This document shows positions 7,666-15,560 of a DNA stretch of 64,000 nt, in pieces. The stretch is from assembly GCA_047974855.1 (NCBI GenBank), contig JBKECT010000040.1, positions 1-64,000 of the forward strand, in the 5' to 3' direction. A program made the translations under genes and the position numbers. Below the pieces are notes generated by a model. The model saw nothing but the letters and a program-made list of their open reading frames with translations. It was not told the origin of the DNA and did no database searches. Every line of letters begins with the position of its first letter. The stretch's first letter is position 1. Source of the DNA: CAYNRG01 sp047974855. Its GTDB lineage: Bacteria > Bacillota_I > Bacilli_A > Erysipelotrichales > Erysipelotrichaceae.

Positions 7666-7682
7666 GCACAGTGCACGGTTTA
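7666..7682 (-). terminator. Terminator of the minus-strand hydrolase gene
   Basis: An AAACCG...CGGTTT hairpin with an inner GCAC-A-GTGC dyad lies just past the hydrolase stop; on the minus strand it runs into the T tract complementary to the A-rich stretch at 7655-7662. Confidence 0.5.
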
Positions 7683-7696
7683 GTTACAATCATCTT

Positions 7697-8626
7697 TTAT
7701 GGAAGATATTTTGAGATAAAGGCATCAACAGTAGCCCAATAAGTGTCTGGGTCAACAAGGTCTGACTGTCCATGACCTGCACCGGATATGACTAATTTTT
7801 CTTTTGGTGCATTTGAAGCAGTGTATAAAATATCTAGCATTTCATAAGGTACAAAAAGATCTTGGTCACCGTGAATGAAAAGTGTTGGGGTGACAGAGTT
7901 GGCGATTAAATCAATAGGTCCTTTTCCGATGTCGTAGCCCGCACGAACAAGTGTCACAGTTTTAGCGGCATCCATAAAAGGGTGGGCTGGTAAGGAGAAG
8001 ATAGAACCAAGCTGGTACTTGAAAATATCCCATGTTGTTGTGTAGCCGCAGTCTTCGATAGCCGCAACAACATTAGTTGGTAATTCTTCACCAGTGGTAT
8101 TGAGCACAGTAGCAGCCCCCATGCTTACTCCATATAAAACAATAGAGGTATCGCTATCCTTTTCAACAAGATAATCAATCCAAGCTATAATATCGAAACG
8201 GTCATCCCAACCCATACCGATATAATCACCATCAGACAATCCATGACCACGTAAATCAACAGTTAGAACGTTATATCCCAAGTTATAGAAATGCTCTGAT
8301 CGTAATTGCATTGAGCTACCTTCTGATGTATAGCCATGAACAACAATAACGTAAACATCACTGTTTTGATTAAAGTCATAGGCATGAAGAGCCAGAGAAT
8401 CATTTTCAATGATAACATCGGTGTAGGGAACATCTTCAAAGAAAGAACTTTCGGAATCATAATCATTTTCATTAGATGTTTCTTCGTTATCAAACACTAT
8501 AGATTTATCGGTAGCAGGGTTTAATGCTAAGTCATAAAAATAGTTTCCAACAAATCCAAGAGCAACTAAGCCTAAGATACTAACCCCAAGTAAAATCTTG
8601 AGCAATAATTTATATTTTTTATTCAT
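7697..8626 (-). CDS. Membrane-anchored alpha/beta hydrolase
   Basis: A 309-residue protein. It begins with a single N-terminal membrane helix (about residues 9-30), then a serine-hydrolase fold: the YVIVVHGYTSEGS oxyanion loop, LTVDLRGHGLSDGD, the nucleophile elbow YGVSMGAAT, and a C-terminal FIHGDQDLFVPYE acid and GAGHG histidine. This arrangement matches the YtaP/YqkD-like family of Bacillota, active on the outer face of the membrane; substrate unknown. The start at 8626 has AGGAG upstream; a longer frame from 8656 begins at a non-ATG codon ahead of that signal. It stands alone. Confidence 0.85.
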   Translation of the reverse strand: MNKKYKLLLKILLGVSILGLVALGFVGNYFYDLALNPATDKSIVFDNEETSNENDYDSESSFFEDVPYTDVIIENDSLALHAYDFNQNSDVYVIVVHGYTSEGSSMQLRSEHFYNLGYNVLTVDLRGHGLSDGDYIGMGWDDRFDIIAWIDYLVEKDSDTSIVLYGVSMGAATVLNTTGEELPTNVVAAIEDCGYTTTWDIFKYQLGSIFSLPAHPFMDAAKTVTLVRAGYDIGKGPIDLIANSVTPTLFIHGDQDLFVPYEMLDILYTASNAPKEKLVISGAGHGQSDLVDPDTYWATVDAFISKYLP

Positions 8627-8768
8627 ATTTTTTCTCCTATGATGCAAGTTTAGCATAACTGAAATATAAAATTAATAATAAAATAAAAATTTTAGTAATG
8701 AAAGGGAATACATTTAAGAAAAGAGTGAAAATTAATTGTTTTAATTGAGTTAATGTGATAAAGTTTTA

Positions 8769-8786
8769 TTGTGAATTGATTGTCAA
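8769..8786. promoter_or_regulatory. Imperfect Rex-like operator upstream of the hydrogenase gene
   Basis: TTGTGAA-TTGA-TTGTCAA resembles the Rex consensus TTGTGAA-N4-TTCACAA; the left half is perfect and the right half has two mismatches. Rex senses NADH/NAD+ and controls hydrogenase genes in many anaerobic Bacillota. No rex gene is in this window. Confidence 0.35.
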
Positions 8787-8808
8787 CTAGTTAAAAGGGG
8801 GATGAACT

Positions 8809-10263
8809 ATGTCGTTGTTTAAGCATGATTCAAGACAATTTAAGTTTGATATTTTAAGAGAGGTTGCGACAGCTTCATTCGAAGGAAACTTAACTGAAGA
8901 AAGAATGCAGGAGTTTATAAAAAAATTAGTACCAACAACGAAAGCGGATTTTAGATGTTGCGTATATAAGGAAAGAGAAATATTAAGACAAAAAACACGA
9001 CTGGCTATGGGGAAGATGGCAAATGACGAGACTGAATACAAGCCACGACAAATTGTACAAGTGATTGATGCAGCGTGTGATGGATGTACAATCAAGAAAA
9101 TAAGAATTACGGATAACTGTCGTAAGTGCATGGCTAAGAGTTGTGTTGGTTCATGTAATTTTGATGCGATCAGCATGGGGCCAAATCGAGCGATGATTGA
9201 TTATGATAAGTGTAAAGAGTGCGGTGCTTGTGCTAGAAATTGTCCGTATCATGCGATTATCCAAACGGAGAGACCATGTTCATCTCATTGTCCTGTTGAT
9301 GCGATTCAATGGGATGAATTTGGAATTGCACAAATTGACGAAGATAAGTGTATTAACTGCGGTGGTTGCCAGTTAGCGTGTCCATTTGGGGCGGTTGAAG
9401 ATATTTCGTGGGTTGTTCCTGTTGTTGATTTATTAAAAGAAAATCAAGGAGTGCGTGCCATCATTGCACCTGCTATTCAAGGTCAGTTTGATGATGCAAC
9501 GCTACCACAAATTAAAAAGAGTATAAAAATGTTAGGGTTTACTGAAATTTATGAAGCAGCTATTGGTGCAGATGCGGTGGCATATTATGAGCAGGAAGAA
9601 CTAAAAGAACATGTTGACAAAGGAGTACCATTAACGACTTCTTGTTGCCCTGCATTCGTAAATATGGCAAAGCTTCACTTTCCTGAACAATATGAAAATA
9701 ATGTTTCATCAACAGTATCACCAATGATGGCACTTGCAAGAAAATTAAAGTGTGATTTTCCTAATGATAAGGTAGTCTTTATTGGCCCATGTTTAGCAAA
9801 AAAGCAGGAGGCAATGGAACAGTTTACAGCGGTGGATTATGTGCTTACTTTTGAGGAGTTGGCAGCAATGCTTGTTGCAAAGCGAATTTATTGTGAAGAA
9901 GTAGAGCCTGATGAAGGAGATTATCCAAGTGTCTTTGGCAGAAACTTTGCTCAAGGTGGTGGTGTTTCAAAAGCTGTAATTGAAGTTGCAAAAGAAAAAG
10001 CAGATCCTGATTTTACATCTGTTTATGCCGATGGTTGTTTTGAATGTAAAAAGCAGTTATTACTTTTAAAGGCAGGACGATTTGATGCTAATATTTTGGA
10101 GGGAATGTGTTGCAAAGGTGGATGTATTGGAGGTCCAGCAACGGTGGAATCTCCAATAAAAGTAAAAACAAGAATGAATAGTGAAAATGCAACAGCGAAT
10201 AAAAGAGAAATTACAGAGTCAGTACAACTGTTTGATTTTTCAAAGGTAAATATGCATCGATAA
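8809..10263 (+). CDS. Monomeric [FeFe] hydrogenase, group-B-like
   Basis: A 484-residue iron-sulfur protein. A Cys-rich N-terminal part (C104, C107, C112, C116) and two ferredoxin-type 4Fe-4S motifs (C135-C145 and C181-C191) precede the H-cluster domain. All three signature loops are present: L1 TSCCPAF (277-283), L2 GPCLAKKQE (326-334) and L3 EGMCCKGGCIGG (431-442), whose cysteines bind the H cluster and its linked 4Fe-4S cluster. The GPC form of L2 and the F instead of W after TSCCP are typical of group B enzymes, which are known mostly from genomes. It would make or oxidise H2 with ferredoxin. No hydEFG maturation genes are near. Strong AAGGGGG before the ATG. Confidence 0.85.
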   Translation: MSLFKHDSRQFKFDILREVATASFEGNLTEERMQEFIKKLVPTTKADFRCCVYKEREILRQKTRLAMGKMANDETEYKPRQIVQVIDAACDGCTIKKIRITDNCRKCMAKSCVGSCNFDAISMGPNRAMIDYDKCKECGACARNCPYHAIIQTERPCSSHCPVDAIQWDEFGIAQIDEDKCINCGGCQLACPFGAVEDISWVVPVVDLLKENQGVRAIIAPAIQGQFDDATLPQIKKSIKMLGFTEIYEAAIGADAVAYYEQEELKEHVDKGVPLTTSCCPAFVNMAKLHFPEQYENNVSSTVSPMMALARKLKCDFPNDKVVFIGPCLAKKQEAMEQFTAVDYVLTFEELAAMLVAKRIYCEEVEPDEGDYPSVFGRNFAQGGGVSKAVIEVAKEKADPDFTSVYADGCFECKKQLLLLKAGRFDANILEGMCCKGGCIGGPATVESPIKVKTRMNSENATANKREITESVQLFDFSKVNMHR

Positions 10264-10288
10264 GAAATTCTTACGAATTTCTTTTTTT
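10264..10288 (+). terminator. Terminator of the hydrogenase gene
   Basis: GAAATTC and GAATTTC pair around TTAC and lead into seven T. The pepT promoter (TATAAT at 10293-10298) follows immediately. Confidence 0.8.
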
Positions 10289-10318
10289 GTAGTATAATAA
10301 AAAAAAGGAGATCTGCTT

Positions 10319-11542
10319 ATGAGTGTTCAAGAAAGATTTATACGCTATGTTCAAATCAATACGCAATCAGATAGTACAAGTGAGTCTATTCCAACAACAC
10401 AATGTCAACTAGACTTGGCGCAGTTGTTAGAAAAAGAAATGATCATTATGGGGATGAGTAATGTTCAATTAACTCAGAAAGGGTATCTTTATGGTGAGTT
10501 GCCCGCAACATCGAAGAATAAATGTAGCACGATTGGGTTTATTGCACATATGGACACATCTCCTGACTTTAGTGGTGCAAACGTATCGCCACGGCTTGTG
10601 GAAAATTATGATGGCGGTATCATAGAACTAAATTCAGAGTGCTATTTAGATCCTAATGAATTTCCTAGACTTTTAAAACAAAAAGGGAAAGATTTAATTG
10701 TTACTGATGGGACAACATTACTTGGTGCTGATGATAAAGCTGGAATTGCTGAAATCATGGAAGCGTGTCAATATTTGTTAGAACATCCAGAAATACCACA
10801 CGGTGTGGTTAAAGTGGCATTTACTGTTGATGAAGAGGTGGGTCGTGGTGCTGACTACTTTGATGTTGATGGGTTTGGCTGTGATTTTGCCTATACAATG
10901 GATGGTGGGTCGATTGAGCTTATCGCTGATGAAACCTTTAATGCAGCGGCAGCACAAGTCGTAGTGAGAGGGGTCAGTATTCACCCAGGTAGTGCTAAAG
11001 ATAAAATGATTCATGCAGCTAATATTGCGATGGAGTTTCATCATTTGTTACCTCGTGCAGCTCGAGCAGAAACGACAGAGGGATATGAAGGATTTAATCA
11101 CTTGCTTGATATTCAAGGAGATGTGAGTGAAACTGAAATGAATTACATTTTAAGAAATCATGATGGTGCAAAACTTGAAAAACAAAAAGAATTAATGCTG
11201 TTGGCAAGAGATTTATTAAATAAGCGCTATGGTGAAGGTGCTGTTGAAGTTGAAATAAAAGATAGTTATCAAAACATGAAAGAAGTTTTAAAAGATCAAC
11301 CAAAGGCTGTAAACATAGCTAAAGAAGCTTTAGAAAAGTTAAACATTATTCCTGAAATGGAAGCTGTTCGTGGTGGAACAGATGGTGCTCGATTAACATT
11401 TATGGGACTCCCATGTCCTAATCTTGGAACAGGAGGACAAAATTTTCACGGTCCTTATGAATATTGCTGTGTCCAAGAAATGGAATTGGCAACCCAACTT
11501 ATTTTGAAAATTGTCGAGTTGGTAGAGGGAGAAGAACGATGA
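10319..11542 (+). CDS. pepT: Peptidase T (tripeptide aminopeptidase)
   Basis: A 407-residue cytosolic M20 metallopeptidase of normal PepT length. Zinc-binding and catalytic blocks are visible: FIAHMDTSPD, LLGADDKAGIAEIM, the catalytic glutamate pair in VDEEVGRGADYFDVD, and RGGTDGARLTFMGLPCPNLGTGG near the C-terminus. It removes the N-terminal residue from tripeptides during peptide use. AAAGGAG lies 7 bases before the ATG. The stop overlaps the start of the next gene by ATGA. Confidence 0.96.
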   Translation: MSVQERFIRYVQINTQSDSTSESIPTTQCQLDLAQLLEKEMIIMGMSNVQLTQKGYLYGELPATSKNKCSTIGFIAHMDTSPDFSGANVSPRLVENYDGGIIELNSECYLDPNEFPRLLKQKGKDLIVTDGTTLLGADDKAGIAEIMEACQYLLEHPEIPHGVVKVAFTVDEEVGRGADYFDVDGFGCDFAYTMDGGSIELIADETFNAAAAQVVVRGVSIHPGSAKDKMIHAANIAMEFHHLLPRAARAETTEGYEGFNHLLDIQGDVSETEMNYILRNHDGAKLEKQKELMLLARDLLNKRYGEGAVEVEIKDSYQNMKEVLKDQPKAVNIAKEALEKLNIIPEMEAVRGGTDGARLTFMGLPCPNLGTGGQNFHGPYEYCCVQEMELATQLILKIVELVEGEER

Positions 11543-12462
11543 TTTATACATGCACATTAAATCCGTCACTGGATTACTATATGGAATTTAAACAAGTGAT
11601 TGAAGAAAAGAAGACTAATCGCAGTCAACTTGAGTATTATGAAGCAGGTGGGAAAGGGATTAACGTTTCGATCGTGTTAAGCAATTTAATGATTCCTTCT
11701 CGTGCTTTTGGGTTTTTAGGAGGATTTACAAAGGACTTCTATATTAGTTTGTTAGAAAAGTATGAGTATCTTCAACCAGCATTTACTTATATTAATGGGC
11801 ACACAAGAATTAATGTCAAGGCAAGTACAGATAGAAGCAATGTTGATTTAAATAGTGCAGGACCAACAATTACCCCTGAGGATATGAAACATTTAAAAAG
11901 TAGAGTCGATCGTTTAGATGAAAATGATATTTTTGTTTACTCTGGAAATACACCGGACTACCTTCAAAGGTCAGCAGAGGAGCTTATTGACATTTGTAGC
12001 AACAACAAGGTCCGAGTGGTGTTGGACACCAATGCTGCTCTTATAGAAAGGTGTCTGCAACATCAACCATATTTAGTTTGTCCAAGCGTGGAGGATTTAG
12101 AAATCATGGTAGGTAGTGCTTGTGACACTGAAGAGAAGATTATTGCAGCAGCAGCCAAGTGTGTGGAGTGGGGTGCAAAGAATGTAATGGTTTATCGAGG
12201 AGAATCACCAGCGATTATGGCAGTAGAAAATAAGGTTTATCGAGTACAACCAATCAAGAAAGATGGAGTTTTGTTAGATACTGTAGGAACTCAAGATGCG
12301 ATGGTAGCAGGATTTGTGATGAGTTCTCTGCGAACTCCAAACGTGGTAGAGTGCTTTCGTTATGCGAATTGTTGTAAGGAAGCAACAATCTTTTCAAAAA
12401 GTTTAGAAATTAGAGATAGAATTAATGAGCTTTACGATGAACTTACGGTCGAAGAGGTCTAG
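11539..12462 (+). CDS. PfkB-family sugar kinase, 1-phosphofructokinase/tagatose-6-phosphate kinase type
   Basis: A 307-residue ribokinase-fold protein. The opening MIYTCTLNPSLDYYM and EAGGKGINVS are the hallmark of the LacC/FruK branch. The C-terminal signature is DTVGTQDAMVAGF in place of the usual D-x-x-GAGDSMVAGF: the catalytic aspartate is kept, but the GAG anion-hole motif reads GTQ. The protein would phosphorylate a phosphorylated hexose; with that change, activity or substrate may differ from FruK. No PTS genes are adjacent; it overlaps pepT by four bases (ATGA) and is co-transcribed with it. Confidence 0.85.
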   Translation: MIYTCTLNPSLDYYMEFKQVIEEKKTNRSQLEYYEAGGKGINVSIVLSNLMIPSRAFGFLGGFTKDFYISLLEKYEYLQPAFTYINGHTRINVKASTDRSNVDLNSAGPTITPEDMKHLKSRVDRLDENDIFVYSGNTPDYLQRSAEELIDICSNNKVRVVLDTNAALIERCLQHQPYLVCPSVEDLEIMVGSACDTEEKIIAAAAKCVEWGAKNVMVYRGESPAIMAVENKVYRVQPIKKDGVLLDTVGTQDAMVAGFVMSSLRTPNVVECFRYANCCKEATIFSKSLEIRDRINELYDELTVEEV

Positions 12463-12526
12463 ATGAAATCAGTTGCACAAAAGAATTAAAAAAGTGTATA
12501 ATAACACGGTGAAAGGAAATAGAAAA

Positions 12527-13132
12527 ATGAAAAAAGTGATTACAATTATAACAATGTTTTTTGTTGCGGGGTGCTCAACACCAACCACAGAGATAACACC
12601 GACTCCAACTGCGGAGGTAACAGCAACACCAACGCCAGAGATAACTGAAGGTACAAGCGAAGTAACGGAGTTCCCAAAGGCAGACATGAGTGCATATTCT
12701 CTTTTAACTGATGAGAATCACGTGTTCCAAACAATAAGCATGGAAACATCTGTAGCGTTAACTGGGTCGGATACAAGAGTTGTTATTTATTATGGGTATG
12801 CAGATTGTCCATTTTGCCAACAAGCAGTACCAGTTTTAAATGAGGCAGCAAAAGAAGAAGGATATACTGTGTACTATGTGGATATTCACAGTACAGAAGG
12901 TAGCGATCAAACGGCTTTTGAAAGTTTATTTCCCTATGTAGAAAGCTTTTTACGACTTGATGAAGAGGGAGAACCAGCGTTCTATGTTCCGATGGTTATG
13001 ATTGCTCAAAATGGGAAAGTTGAACAAGTTCATATTGGGTTAGCGCCATCTGCAACATCTGCAACAATGACCGAAGAACAAAAAGAAGAGTTAAAAAGCA
13101 TTTATATCGAAATGTTCGAAGACGGAAAATAA
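12527..13132 (+). CDS. Thioredoxin-fold lipoprotein
   Basis: A 201-residue protein starting with a lipoprotein signal peptide (MKKVITIITMFFVAGC, lipidated Cys16), then a Thr/Pro/Glu-rich linker of about 30 residues with repeated ATPTPEIT-like units, and a thioredoxin-like domain with the redox motif CPFC at residues 94-97. It should sit on the outer face of the membrane and reduce or oxidise thiols. A longer frame from 12473 has no start signal; GAAAGGA precedes the ATG at 12527, and TATAAT (about 12497) gives it its own promoter. Partner unknown; another CxxC protein follows. Confidence 0.85.
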   Translation: MKKVITIITMFFVAGCSTPTTEITPTPTAEVTATPTPEITEGTSEVTEFPKADMSAYSLLTDENHVFQTISMETSVALTGSDTRVVIYYGYADCPFCQQAVPVLNEAAKEEGYTVYYVDIHSTEGSDQTAFESLFPYVESFLRLDEEGEPAFYVPMVMIAQNGKVEQVHIGLAPSATSATMTEEQKEELKSIYIEMFEDGK

Positions 13133-13137
13133 GAAGT

Positions 13138-13161
13138 GGGACTAGAAATAGTTCCTTTTTT
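13138..13161 (+). terminator. Terminator of the thioredoxin-fold lipoprotein gene
   Basis: GGGACTA pairs with TAGTTCC (one G-T) around a GAAA tetraloop and runs into six T. Confidence 0.75.
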
Positions 13162-13222
13162 GTGCGAAAAACTTCTTTTTTAGATGCTAATTTGATAGAA
13201 TAAAAGAAAGTGAGGAAAGCTT

Positions 13223-13486
13223 ATGGAAATAAAAATGTTCGTGTTAGAAAATTGCCCTTATTGCAAAAAGGCAAAACAAGATTTGGAACAGTTATTGCAA
13301 GAGGAACGCTATCAAGAAATAACGATTAAAGAGATTGATGAGGAGAAAGAGGAAGAATTAGCAAAGATGCATGACTATTATTATGTCCCTAGTTTTTATA
13401 TCCAAGATAAAAAAATTCATGAAGGTGCTACTGATCAAGAAAAAATAAGAATGATTTTGGAGCAAGGGCTTGAGGAATTGGCTTAG
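13223..13486 (+). CDS. Glutaredoxin/thioredoxin-like small protein (CPYC)
   Basis: An 87-residue cytosolic protein whose first strand leads to the glutaredoxin motif CPYC (residues 11-14). A tyrosine-proline-serine segment (YYVPSFYI) supplies the cis-proline, and a short helical C-terminus follows. It would carry out thiol-disulfide exchange; whether it uses glutathione is unclear because many Bacillota lack it. GTGAGGAAAG precedes the ATG. The 3' end overlaps the next gene by 17 bases. Confidence 0.85.
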   Translation: MEIKMFVLENCPYCKKAKQDLEQLLQEERYQEITIKEIDEEKEEELAKMHDYYYVPSFYIQDKKIHEGATDQEKIRMILEQGLEELA

Positions 13487-13964
13487 TCAGTTGTTTAATA
13501 AAAACCATGGGAAAATTTTTTTAGTTGAAGACTATTTTGTTATTGCAGAAGAGATTAATGATTATGTGGCGTCGGTTGCCTATAAGATTTGTTTGGGAAG
13601 TAAGCGTGTGGTTGTAGGGCGTTGTGATTTAAGAATTGGAATGAATGAAGAGTTGTATTATGCTGGGAATATAGGCTACTCTATCAAAAAGAAATATAGA
13701 GGCAATGGGTATGCTTATGATGCAGCAAAGTTATTGCTAGGTATAGCAAAAGGAAATTACATGATGGAAGAAGTGCTTATCACCTGTGACCCAGATAATG
13801 TAGCGTCACGAAAAACTTGTGAGCGGTTAAATGGGAAACTGGAAGCGATTGTGGATGTACCTGAAAGCCATTGGCTAATCAAACAAAAAGAATATAAGAA
13901 ATGTATTTTTCGGTATTCATTGAAAGGGGAACAAGATGAGAAAAATTTTAAGTGTATTAACTAA
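13470..13964 (+). CDS. GNAT family N-acetyltransferase
   Basis: A 164-residue acetyltransferase of the RimJ/RimL-like type. The acetyl-CoA loop is visible as KKKYRGNGYAYDAAKLLL, preceded by GNIGYSI and followed by DPDNVASRKTCERLNGK. The start is the TTG at 13470, which has GGGC and AGCAAGGG upstream inside the previous gene; no ATG is available near the domain start, so translation is probably coupled to the gene upstream. Substrate unknown. It overlaps the next gene by 29 bases. Confidence 0.8.
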   Translation: MRNWLSQLFNKNHGKIFLVEDYFVIAEEINDYVASVAYKICLGSKRVVVGRCDLRIGMNEELYYAGNIGYSIKKKYRGNGYAYDAAKLLLGIAKGNYMMEEVLITCDPDNVASRKTCERLNGKLEAIVDVPESHWLIKQKEYKKCIFRYSLKGEQDEKNFKCIN

Positions 13965-15465
13965 AAGACACGTGATTGTGGGGTTGCTGATTTTAATTCA
14001 ATTAATTTTTATGATTTCACTCATTTACCAACTGAGTGAGTATGTGATACGGCTGAATCAACTCTTAACTGCTTTCAGTATCATAGTGGTTATCTATTTA
14101 ATCAATCAAGATTTAAACCCTTCTTATAAATTGGCGTGGAGTATTCTTATTTTGACGTTCCCTATTTTTGGTGGTTTTTTCTACTTGTTATTTGGAAACA
14201 AAAAAGCACCAAAGGCATTGAGGAGAAGTATGCTGTCATCAATTCAAAAGACGCTGCCACTACTGTCACAAGATCACTCTGTGTTAGCTGAAATTGAGGA
14301 GCAAAGCAAAGATGGTGCAAATCAATTTAAGTATGTATTAAAAAATAGTTATTTTCCTGTATATAGAAATACAAAATTAGCATATTTCAAATTAGGAGAA
14401 GAGAAATTTAAGGCGTTGGTTGAAGAGTTAAAGAAAGCGGAACATTTTATTTTTTTAGAATATTTTATTATTGAAGAGGGCTTATTTTGGAATACAATTC
14501 TTGAAATTTTAGAACAAAAAGTAAAAGATGGAGTGCAAGTTCGCATCACGTTTGATGATGCAGGATGTGTTCAAACACTGCCGTATAATTATAAACAGCA
14601 GTTAGAAAAAAAAGGGATTGCTTGCTGTGTGTTTAATCCTTTACGAGCACGGTTGGTGGTTCAGATGAACAATAGAGATCACAGAAAGATTGCGGTAATT
14701 GATAATAGAGTGGCCTTTGTTGGTGGGATTAATTTAGCAGATGAATATATTAATGAAGTAGAGCGGTTTGGGCATTGGAAGGATACTGCCATGATGTTGC
14801 AAGGTGATGCAGTATGGAGCTTTACGGTGATGTTTTTACAATTTTGGCATTATTTGAGCAAAGGGGAAGAACAAGAATACTTAAGCTATAAGCTGGATCA
14901 TGGCATTCAAGGGGATGATGGCTACATTCAACCTTTTAGTGATACTCCAACGGATGATGAAGAAGTGGGTCTAAATGTCCATATGAATTTAATCAATAAG
15001 GCAAAGAAATCAATTTATATTCATACACCGTATCTAATCATTGGATATGAAATGCAAAAAGCATTGATCCTTGCAGCAAAAAGTGGAGTGGATGTTAGGA
15101 TGACACTACCCCATATTCCAGATAAATGGTATGTGCATTTAGTATCGCAAGCAAATTATCGCAAATTGATAGAAGCGGGTGTGAGGATATACGAATATAC
15201 GCCTGGATTTATTCATTCTAAAATAATTTTAGTCGATGATGATTTAGGATTTATTGGAACAATTAATATGGATTACCGCAGTTACTATTTGCATTATGAG
15301 TGTGGGGTTATCGTGTATAAGGATCAAGTTCTAAGTGAAATGAAAAATGATTATGTTCAAACATTAGCACAGTGTCAAGAAATAACAAAAGAAGATATGG
15401 AAAAAACTTCTTTTGGAAAGAAACTAGTGCAAGCACTTTTGAATTTATTTTCTCCATTAATGTAA
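13936..15465 (+). CDS. cls: Cardiolipin synthase
   Basis: A 509-residue membrane protein of the phospholipase D superfamily. Two N-terminal membrane helices (about residues 10-60) are followed by two HKD active-site motifs: HRKIAVIDNRVAFVGG in the first half and HSKIILVDDDLGFIGT near the C-terminus. It joins two phosphatidylglycerol molecules to cardiolipin and glycerol at the membrane. AAGGGG lies upstream of ATG 13936, within the end of the acetyltransferase gene, so the genes are translationally linked. Confidence 0.96.
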   Translation: MRKILSVLTKRHVIVGLLILIQLIFMISLIYQLSEYVIRLNQLLTAFSIIVVIYLINQDLNPSYKLAWSILILTFPIFGGFFYLLFGNKKAPKALRRSMLSSIQKTLPLLSQDHSVLAEIEEQSKDGANQFKYVLKNSYFPVYRNTKLAYFKLGEEKFKALVEELKKAEHFIFLEYFIIEEGLFWNTILEILEQKVKDGVQVRITFDDAGCVQTLPYNYKQQLEKKGIACCVFNPLRARLVVQMNNRDHRKIAVIDNRVAFVGGINLADEYINEVERFGHWKDTAMMLQGDAVWSFTVMFLQFWHYLSKGEEQEYLSYKLDHGIQGDDGYIQPFSDTPTDDEEVGLNVHMNLINKAKKSIYIHTPYLIIGYEMQKALILAAKSGVDVRMTLPHIPDKWYVHLVSQANYRKLIEAGVRIYEYTPGFIHSKIILVDDDLGFIGTINMDYRSYYLHYECGVIVYKDQVLSEMKNDYVQTLAQCQEITKEDMEKTSFGKKLVQALLNLFSPLM

Positions 15466-15473
15466 TCGAAATG

Positions 15474-15503
15474 AGGAAGACATGAAGTTTGTTTTCCTTT
15501 TTT
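15474..15503 (+). terminator. Terminator after cls
   Basis: GGAAGAC and GTTTTCC pair (one G-T) around nine bases and lead into six T. A TATAAT about 25 bases downstream starts the next operon. Confidence 0.6.
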
Positions 15504-15560
15504 ACTTAATAGATAGGTCAAAAAGTGATATAATAGAAAAAATGGACTGGAGGCATCTAG

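Noticed and set aside
8787..9176. 129-codon minus-strand frame opposite the hydrogenase start
   Set aside because: Antisense shadow; the plus strand has Cys motifs and a strong start signal.
13470..13964. Acetyltransferase frame as a shadow of its neighbours
   Set aside because: Kept as a gene: although it overlaps on both sides and starts with TTG, it has the acetyl-CoA loop RGNGYA and DPDN-AS-K motif in the right order.
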